From Ornithinibacillus caprae (lineage in GTDB: Bacteria > Bacillota > Bacilli > Bacillales > Amphibacillaceae), in assembly GCF_009728145.1 (NCBI RefSeq), contig NZ_WOCA01000026.1:1-33943 (forward strand): 33,943 bases of DNA, in the 5' to 3' direction. Both the position numbers and the translations under genes were made by a program. The notes under the pieces are model-generated. The model saw only the letters and a list, made by a program, of their open reading frames with translations. It was not told where the DNA came from and did no database searches. Below, one piece after another: positions 30,448-33,943 of this stretch (within the stretch, counting starts at the first letter, position 1; every line of letters starts with the position of its first letter).

Positions 30448-30675
30448 ATGAAGTATATTTTTATTGGCTTAATTAAATTTTATCGTAAGGTAATAAGTCC
30501 TTTAAAACCACCTTCTTGTCGCTTTTACCCTACATGTTCAGAATATGGATTAGAAGCTTTTAGGAGATTTGGCGCTTTCAAAGGAGCTTACTTAACGATT
30601 AAACGGATAGGCAAGTGTCACCCATTCCACCCTGGAGGAGTGGACCTTGTTCCAGAAAAAAAACATAAAAAATAA
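30448..30675 (+). CDS. yidD: Membrane protein insertion efficiency factor YidD
   Basis: This 75-aa protein shows the compact YidD signature: [23 protein letters not shown] (about 12-34), then [19 protein letters not shown] (about 48-66) and a basic tail. The cysteines near 24, 30 and 59 are conserved in the family. YidD binds the cytoplasmic membrane through an amphipathic N-terminal helix and assists YidC/Oxa1-type insertion of membrane proteins. Here it is the second gene of a folE2-yidD unit, away from the rpmH-rnpA locus where it sits in many bacteria. The ATG has a TAGGAT-type site close upstream. A clear terminator follows. Confidence 0.92.
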   Translation: MKYIFIGLIKFYRKVISPLKPPSCRFYPTCSEYGLEAFRRFGAFKGAYLTIKRIGKCHPFHPGGVDLVPEKKHKK

Positions 30676-30710
30676 CGAAGAAACTGAGAAAAAGTGTATT
30701 AGTCAAAGAA

Positions 30711-30745
30711 AAATCCGAACTAGTTAGTTCGGATTTCTTTTAAAG
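30711..30745 (+). terminator. Terminator of folE2-yidD
   Basis: AAATCCGAAC (30711-30720) pairs with GTTCGGATTT (30727-30736) across a 6-nt loop, followed by CTTTTA. It lies 36 nt after the yidD stop. Confidence 0.8.
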
Positions 30746-30848
30746 ATATTTTACATAAACCCCGCAGTAATTTAAGATATGAAACTTGGTTTAATTTTTA
30801 GAAGTAATGAGTTAATTTACTGCCTCCGACATCGCTCCGAAAATACAT

Positions 30849-30924
30849 TTCGCTTTCCGCGCGCGGCTGGTGAGCCTCCTCGAACTCCGTTTTGCGGGGT
30901 CTCACCGATGCCTTGCTCCCGCAG
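30849..30924 (-). repeat. GC-rich Bacillaceae intergenic repeat, left copy (minus orientation)
   Basis: Read on the minus strand this contains, in order, CCTGCGGGAGCA, GAGACCCCGCA, CGAGGAGGCT and CGCGGAAAGCGAA. The same ordered blocks occur in opposite orientation at 31081-31186. Its GC content contrasts sharply with its flanks. I recognise the pattern as a highly repeated intergenic family of Bacillus and relatives; no coding frame is credible. The rest of 30745-31434 (outside the two copies) holds no gene that I can support. Confidence 0.75.
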
Positions 30925-31080
30925 GACAAGGATAGCTACGTCAGCGTTTCATCGCACGCAGAAAAAGTGCTTTTCTTTTTCAAGGAGTCTTCATGTATTT
31001 TCTCCGCTGTTATTGAGCTCTACAATTGATATTAAATCTTAGTTTTTTAATAACATAAGATGCTCTTTTTAAGTCTAGTG

Positions 31081-31186
31081 ATTGGAGCGGAGGACAGTCG
31101 ACTCCTGCGGGAATAGCACGTGTCTGAAGACCCCGCAGAGGTGGGTTTTCCGCGAGGAGGCTTAAGCCGTGCCCGCGGCAAAGTAG
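31081..31186 (+). repeat. GC-rich Bacillaceae intergenic repeat, right copy (plus orientation)
   Basis: The plus strand reads ATTGGAGCGGAGGACAG, CTCCTGCGGGAATAGC, AAGACCCCGCAGAG, CGAGGAGGCTTAAGCC and GCCCGCGGCAAAG. The blocks CTGCGGG/CCCGCAG are complementary and would form a stem in a transcript. With the left copy it makes a large imperfect inverted repeat about 160 nt apart. Confidence 0.78.
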
Positions 31187-31434
31187 ACACTGTGAAAGTG
31201 ACTGTAAGGAACTTGAACAGATGTCGCCCTTGTGCTGGAAGTGAAAGCGACTGCTTGTAGCGTAAATCACGTTGCTGTTACTCGGCATTCTCCTGAGTGT
31301 TTACTGTACAATAGGTAACTGCGCTTTTTATATCAATTATGAATTAAGATCCATTCGTAAAAAATACCATCTTTACTTCCTGCCCTGAATCACTCGTCAT
31401 TGGAATGGAGCGCTTTAGTTTTGTACCAGACTTT

Positions 31435-31734
31435 TTATAAGTTAAACCGTGAAATATGGTCCATCATATTTTCGTTAACTAAAATTTTCTTTTGACGCTC
31501 ACCAAACAGATCAAAATGCGGATATTGATGGTCCATATGTATCCAATTAGGTTGAAGATCATATTTCTTTCCCCAGGCCTTTAATTTCTCAAGATCTCTA
31601 CAACCAACCTTTGTAACGGTATTACAACCCGGAAATCGATCATCTAACCAAAAATGAGTTAAAAAAGCAATTTCACCGTTTTTTACTTGTGTTTTCCATC
31701 GCTTTAACTCAACTCGTTTAACACCAAATGCCAT
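31435..31734 (-). CDS. yneQ: Conserved hypothetical protein YneQ
   Basis: This 99-aa soluble protein begins MAFGVKRVELKRWK and contains EIAFLTHFWLDDRFPGC, TVTKVGCRDLEKLKAWG and HMDHQYPHFDLFGERQKKIL. These blocks fit the small Firmicutes YneQ family as I remember it. The function is unknown. It starts 2 nt after the yneP stop on the same strand, so the two are translationally linked, and the YneP-YneQ order matches B. subtilis. The B. subtilis yneR gene that follows there is absent; a repeat-containing region takes its place. Confidence 0.8.
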   Translation of the reverse strand: MAFGVKRVELKRWKTQVKNGEIAFLTHFWLDDRFPGCNTVTKVGCRDLEKLKAWGKKYDLQPNWIHMDHQYPHFDLFGERQKKILVNENMMDHISRFNL

Positions 31735-31736
31735 GA

Positions 31737-32162
31737 TTATGCATTCCCTTCTAAACTCTTCATATAAGCTTCATGCCATTCTGGAAATGCTTTTCTTAAT
31801 GATAACGGGCGAAAATTATCTTTTTTTACAATGACGTGTTTCGTTGTACCAGTCACAGCCACTTTCCCATGTTGATTTACAATTTCATATCCATATACAG
31901 TACGAAGACCATCGTAAGACTCTAACCAAGTATAAATCGTGGGCTGGTCTCCATATCGTATTGGATTTTTAAATGAAACTTGTACATCGATCACTGGAGA
32001 AACGATATTATTTTTTTCCATATCGGCATACTTAAACCCTAGCTTTTCAATAAATTTTGTTCGTCCTATTTCAAACCATACTAAGTAATTTGCATGATAT
32101 ACAACACCCATTTGATCTGTTTCTTGATATCTAACTTCAATTGTTGTATCGACTTTAAGCAC
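31737..32162 (-). CDS. yneP: Acyl-CoA thioesterase, 4HBT hot-dog family (YneP)
   Basis: This 141-aa hot-dog protein has RYQETDQMGVVYHANYLVWFEIGRTKF near the N-terminus. Asp16 occupies the catalytic position of 4-hydroxybenzoyl-CoA thioesterase-type enzymes, and the HANY segment forms the active-site helix start. It should hydrolyse acyl-CoA thioesters; chain-length preference is not visible. The start is a GTG at 32162 with GAGGAGG 6 nt upstream (an overlapping ATG is out of frame). It is followed directly by yneQ. Confidence 0.88.
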   Translation of the reverse strand: MLKVDTTIEVRYQETDQMGVVYHANYLVWFEIGRTKFIEKLGFKYADMEKNNIVSPVIDVQVSFKNPIRYGDQPTIYTWLESYDGLRTVYGYEIVNQHGKVAVTGTTKHVIVKKDNFRPLSLRKAFPEWHEAYMKSLEGNA

Positions 32163-32237
32163 ATAAATCCTCCTCTTCTCTCTATAGATAGTTTACCATA
32201 ATTCCGTTTGCAAGTAGGATTCAGTGCTTATCTCAAT

Positions 32238-32276
32238 ACTAAGGTTTCCGCCAGTTTTTATGGCGAAAACCTTAGT
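32238..32276. terminator. Strong hairpin between tlp and yneP
   Basis: ACTAAGGTTT-C-CGCCA (32238-32253) pairs with TGGCG-A-AAACCTTAGT (32261-32276), with one mismatch and a 7-nt loop. Outer CTCAAT/ATTGAG repeats (32232-32237, 32283-32288) extend it. There is no U-tract on either strand, so it is an atypical terminator of tlp or a stabilising structure. Confidence 0.55.
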
Positions 32277-32329
32277 TCGATTGATTGAGGATATGATCAT
32301 TTATCTATATGGTACACTGTTTAACAGAC

Positions 32330-32581
32330 TTAAGACTCTGGATGGTTGTGTCTATATTCATCTTTAATTTCAGCACGCATGCCTTCAATTGCCTCTTCAC
32401 GTCGTTTATTTTTTGCCATGATTTGCTCTTTTTCTTCTCCAGAAGCAAATTGCATTGTTTCATGGGCAGCTTCAATATTTTGAATGGTATCTTGAACCAT
32501 GTCTTGTAACTTCTCGACATTGTCACTACGGTCATCAGGTTTTGGCTTATGATTGTGTTGGTTTTTATTTTGATGTGTCAA
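32330..32581 (-). CDS. tlp: Small acid-soluble spore protein Tlp
   Basis: This 83-aa protein carries the characteristic PDDRSDNVEKLQDMVQDTIQN block followed by MQFASGEEKEQI and a charged helical tail. It is closely colinear with B. subtilis Tlp, a minor spore-core protein made in the forespore. The start is probably the TTG at 32581, because AGGAG lies 7 nt before it and the length then equals the B. subtilis protein; an ATG two codons earlier (32587) is only 1-2 nt from that site. sspN, the B. subtilis operon partner, is not seen. The adjacent genes yneP and yneQ match the B. subtilis order. Confidence 0.9.
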   Translation of the reverse strand: MTHQNKNQHNHKPKPDDRSDNVEKLQDMVQDTIQNIEAAHETMQFASGEEKEQIMAKNKRREEAIEGMRAEIKDEYRHNHPES

Positions 32582-32652
32582 TTCCATTCTCCTTTCCTGA
32601 AAAATTGTAGCCGTAAAGGCTGTTATTATTTTTTCAAAAAAGAATTGAACTA

Positions 32653-32682
32653 TACAATTTATCGATTAGAACTTCTTATACA
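32653..32682 (-). promoter_or_regulatory. Possible SigG-type promoter of tlp
   Basis: TGTATA (32677-32682) and AATTGTA (32653-32659) are 17 nt apart on the minus strand. This is a partial match to the forespore SigG pattern TGAATA / CATACTA. The position, 72 nt before the tlp start, and the tlp family's forespore expression support it; the sequence match is moderate. Confidence 0.3.
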
Positions 32683-32705
32683 AATGCATAAAAATACTCC
32701 TTCTA

Positions 32706-32725
32706 GCTTGAGTCATGTCTCAAGC
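32706..32725. other. Hairpin after the fbpB-like gene
   Basis: A perfect 7-bp stem (GCTTGAG/CTCAAGC) with a 6-nt loop lies 18 nt past the fbpB-like stop. The T-run on the minus strand begins only 10 nt later (TAGAAGGAGTATTTTT), so it is a weak terminator candidate. Confidence 0.4.
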
Positions 32726-32742
32726 AGAAAGAGCAATTTACA

Positions 32743-32892
32743 CTATGCTTCTTTGTTTTTTTCTTGTAAGGATTGATAATATTTCTTTTCTATATTTTCT
32801 TCAATCCTGTCCAATAGTGCTCGATCTTCTAATATTTGTTGTCGATTTGCCTTTACTAAATCATCAAAGGATACACGTTTCTTTAATGAAAT
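32743..32892 (-). CDS. FbpB-family small basic protein with apparent ATT start
   Basis: The 49-residue frame reads ISLKKRVSFDDLVKANRQQI, then LEDRALLDRIEENIEKKYYQ and a charged tail ending NKEA. This is the SF-ELV-NK-LL-D-LE-IE pattern of the Fur-regulated FbpB family, whose B. subtilis member works with the small RNA FsrA in iron sparing. No ATG, GTG or TTG is available in frame after the upstream TGA. The only sensible start is ATT at 32892-32890, 9 nt after a strong AAAGGAG. A Fur box lies just upstream at 32911-32925. Either ATT initiation is real, as for infC, or a base differs from the functional allele. Confidence 0.75.
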   Translation of the reverse strand: MSLKKRVSFDDLVKANRQQILEDRALLDRIEENIEKKYYQSLQEKNKEA

Positions 32893-32910
32893 GGTTATTC
32901 ACTCCTTTTT

Positions 32911-32925
32911 TAATAACCATTATCA
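32911..32925 (-). promoter_or_regulatory. Fur box of the fbpB-like gene
   Basis: TGATAATGGTTATTA on the minus strand matches the Bacillus 7-1-7 Fur consensus TGATAATNATTATCA at all but two positions of the right arm. It sits between an AT-rich promoter region (TATAAA near 32941-32946) and the ribosome binding site, where bound Fur would block transcription. Confidence 0.75.
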
Positions 32926-32968
32926 CCATTTCCTTAGAATTTTATAATAATTTAGTTAAAAAATAATA

Positions 32969-33556
32969 TTAGTTAAGTTCTTCAAGCATTTCTTCCATAA
33001 ATTCATAAGTCATTGGACCAGCTTTACGAGGATGTTGAATGGTTCCATCCGTACCAATAAAGTAAGTGGTTGGAATCGTAATAGCTTTATATTCATCACT
33101 TACATTCATTGCAGTATCTAATAATATTGGAAACGTATAACTATACTCATCGATAAAATCGTGAACAGCTTGTTCATTTTTTTCCGAACCTGTAACATTA
33201 ACAGCTAAAATTTCTATTTCATCCCCATGCTCATCGTAAAACTCTTGCATTTCTGGCATTTCCTTTAAACATGGTGGGCACCAAGTAGCCCAAAAATTTA
33301 ACATGATTTTTTTACCGAGAAGATCACTGAGCCTAATTGTTTCACCTTCTAATGTTTTCAACTCGAAATCGGGTGATAATTCACCAACTTCCAACCCAGA
33401 AGATCCTGGTGGTCCTATAGCAACTCCTTCAGCTTCTGTGTCACCAGTTACATCATATTCATTAGTTGACGATTCTTTATTCATGTTAAGCATATTCATA
33501 ACTAGAATAATGCCTAAAACAGCAATTAAAGCTGTTCCTAATATTTGCTTTATCAT
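32969..33556 (-). CDS. yneN: Membrane-anchored thioredoxin-like thiol-disulfide oxidoreductase
   Basis: This 195-aa ResA/TlpA-type protein has an N-terminal uncleaved anchor (residues 5-24, LGTALIAVLGIILVMNML), an acidic linker and a thioredoxin domain from about 55. The redox motif is NFWATWCPPCLKEMPE with Cys93 and Cys96, and the cis-proline loop is ITIPTTYFIG. It would reduce or exchange disulfides on the outer face of the membrane, as ResA does in cytochrome c maturation; no cytochrome gene is adjacent, so the client is unknown. I use yneN because it sits upstream of tlp-yneP as in B. subtilis. The ATG at 33556 has GAGGAG 7 nt upstream. The fbpB-like gene follows on the same strand. Confidence 0.87.
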   Translation of the reverse strand: MIKQILGTALIAVLGIILVMNMLNMNKESSTNEYDVTGDTEAEGVAIGPPGSSGLEVGELSPDFELKTLEGETIRLSDLLGKKIMLNFWATWCPPCLKEMPEMQEFYDEHGDEIEILAVNVTGSEKNEQAVHDFIDEYSYTFPILLDTAMNVSDEYKAITIPTTYFIGTDGTIQHPRKAGPMTYEFMEEMLEELN

Positions 33557-33662
33557 GTGTAAGCTCCTCTGATCTCTTAATCATTAAGTCTACATTAATT
33601 GTACTTTTGATTAGAAACAGAGTAAAGCTATTAAGAAAATGTTCAAATACTTTTCATTAAAT

Positions 33663-33692
33663 TAAAAAAGTCTCACATACTAATGTGAGACT
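33663..33692 (-). terminator. Perfect 10-bp hairpin with U-tract
   Basis: AGTCTCACAT (33669-33678) pairs with ATGTGAGACT (33683-33692) across ACTA, followed by TTTTTTAATTT on the minus strand. It could end transcription coming out of the transposase gene before yneN. Confidence 0.75.
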
Positions 33693-33693
33693 C

Positions 33694-33736
33694 AGCTTGT
33701 AGAGAAAGTAGGTGTTTTTTCTCTACAAGCTTTTTT
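33694..33736 (+). terminator. Perfect 14-bp hairpin, orphan terminator-like
   Basis: AGCTTGTAGAGAAA (33694-33707) pairs with TTTCTCTACAAGCT (33718-33731) around a 10-nt loop and is followed by TTTTT on the plus strand. No plus-strand gene precedes it, so it may protect the insertion sequence from outside transcription or be part of an element end. Confidence 0.6.
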
Positions 33737-33797
33737 AATTCTGTCATAACTGTTTTATTAAGTAAGAAATTTTTATTGAAAATAAACTCCCACACAA

Positions 33798-33943
33798 CTA
33801 GCCTAGCTTTGCTAGATGTGTGGCAATCTTCTTCATGTTCTGGCACGCTGCTGTGAGTAGTACTTGCTCACTCGCATTGTGCAATCCCCTTAACCTGCAG
33901 TAGCGAAGCCCATGCAGTTCTTTCGAATCTGCGAAGCTCCGCT
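33798..33943 (-). CDS. IS1182-type transposase, C-terminal fragment (cut by window edge)
   Basis: The minus-strand frame entering from the window edge reads [20 protein letters not shown], then [20 protein letters not shown], and ends HLAKLG plus TAG. This is the C-terminal end of DDE transposases of the IS1182 family: the final catalytic Glu region ([16 protein letters not shown]) and the [14 protein letters not shown] helix are characteristic. The frame is uninterrupted over the 48 visible codons. The N-terminal part, and so activity, cannot be judged. GC content is higher than that of neighbouring DNA. Confidence 0.85.
   Translation of the reverse strand, partial: RSFADSKELHGLRYCRLRGLHNASEQVLLTAACQNMKKIATHLAKLG
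33798..33943 (-). mobile_element. Right end of an IS1182-family insertion sequence (partial)
   Basis: The transposase fragment implies that an insertion sequence continues beyond the window. Its terminal inverted repeat should lie somewhere in 33732-33797, but with only one end visible I cannot define it. Confidence 0.7.

Noticed and set aside
30779-31288. Open frames across the GC-rich repeats (plus 30779-31042, minus 31010-31288)
   Set aside because: They arise from the GC-rich repeat sequence, have no ribosome binding sites and no protein-like composition.
31350-31434. Short minus-strand frame after yneQ (reading KKSGTKLKRSIPMTSDSGQE, then VKMVFFTNGS and stop)
   Set aside because: It has a protein-like composition, but no start codon between the upstream TGA and an internal ATG, and no ribosome binding site; it does not resemble the yneR product expected here.

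Overview
The window looks like a chromosome segment of a low-GC Gram-positive spore former of the Bacillaceae, in the Oceanobacillus/Virgibacillus/Gracilibacillus range rather than a close relative of B. subtilis. This rests on AT-rich intergenic DNA, strong AGGAGG-type ribosome binding sites with many TTG/GTG starts, a tlp spore-protein gene, an FbpB-like Fur target, a T-box leader, and the gene neighbourhood yneN - tlp - yneP - yneQ - plsY - yneT - parE - parC, which follows the B. subtilis yne region. The genus is inference; no rRNA is present.

Layout from left to right. Positions 1-3140 hold single genes on the minus strand: a CBS-pair protein, a flavin-reductase-like protein, an unknown 45-residue peptide, a small membrane protein and a GNAT acetyltransferase, most with their own terminator. 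Positions 3460-12874 hold two very large secreted glycosidases, a GH92 alpha-mannosidase (1710 aa) followed by a GH2 beta-galactosidase (1392 aa). They share one upstream region with two CcpA/LacI-type operators and are separated by a perfect 14-bp hairpin. Positions 13397-19227 hold a leucine/isovalerate-type acyl-CoA degradation operon (yngJ-yngHA-yngHB-yngF-yngE) and its TetR regulator. A palindromic operator fills the spacer of the operon promoter. HMG-CoA lyase and acyl-CoA synthetase, present in the B. subtilis operon, are missing.

Positions 19335-23214 are an accessory stretch. It contains an orphan small gene, an ANT-type aminoglycoside nucleotidyltransferase homologue, a MetRS of the form without a C-terminal tRNA-binding domain under a complete T-box leader, and the remnant of an ornithine-cyclodeaminase-family gene with a frameshift. 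From 23419 to 33556 the conserved core resumes: parC, parE (LexA-like box in the promoter), yneT, the divergent plsY (FapR-type operator), folE2, yidD, an inverted pair of GC-rich Bacillaceae repeats, yneQ, yneP, tlp, an FbpB-like small protein with an apparent ATT start and a Fur box, and the thioredoxin-like yneN. The window ends inside the 3' end of an IS1182-type transposase gene.

How the parts work together. The two glycosidases would release mannose and galactose from glycoprotein glycans or fungal mannan outside the cell under sugar control. The yng cluster would send branched-chain acyl-CoA towards HMG-CoA under TetR control. The MetRS/ANT pair would be induced when tRNA-Met is uncharged. 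None of the genes appears to be a wholly new kind of system. The most interesting signals are regulatory (FapR site at plsY, TetR operator in a promoter spacer, paired LacI-type operators, LexA site at parE), the T-box MetRS plus ANT operon, and the apparent ATT-initiated FbpB gene.
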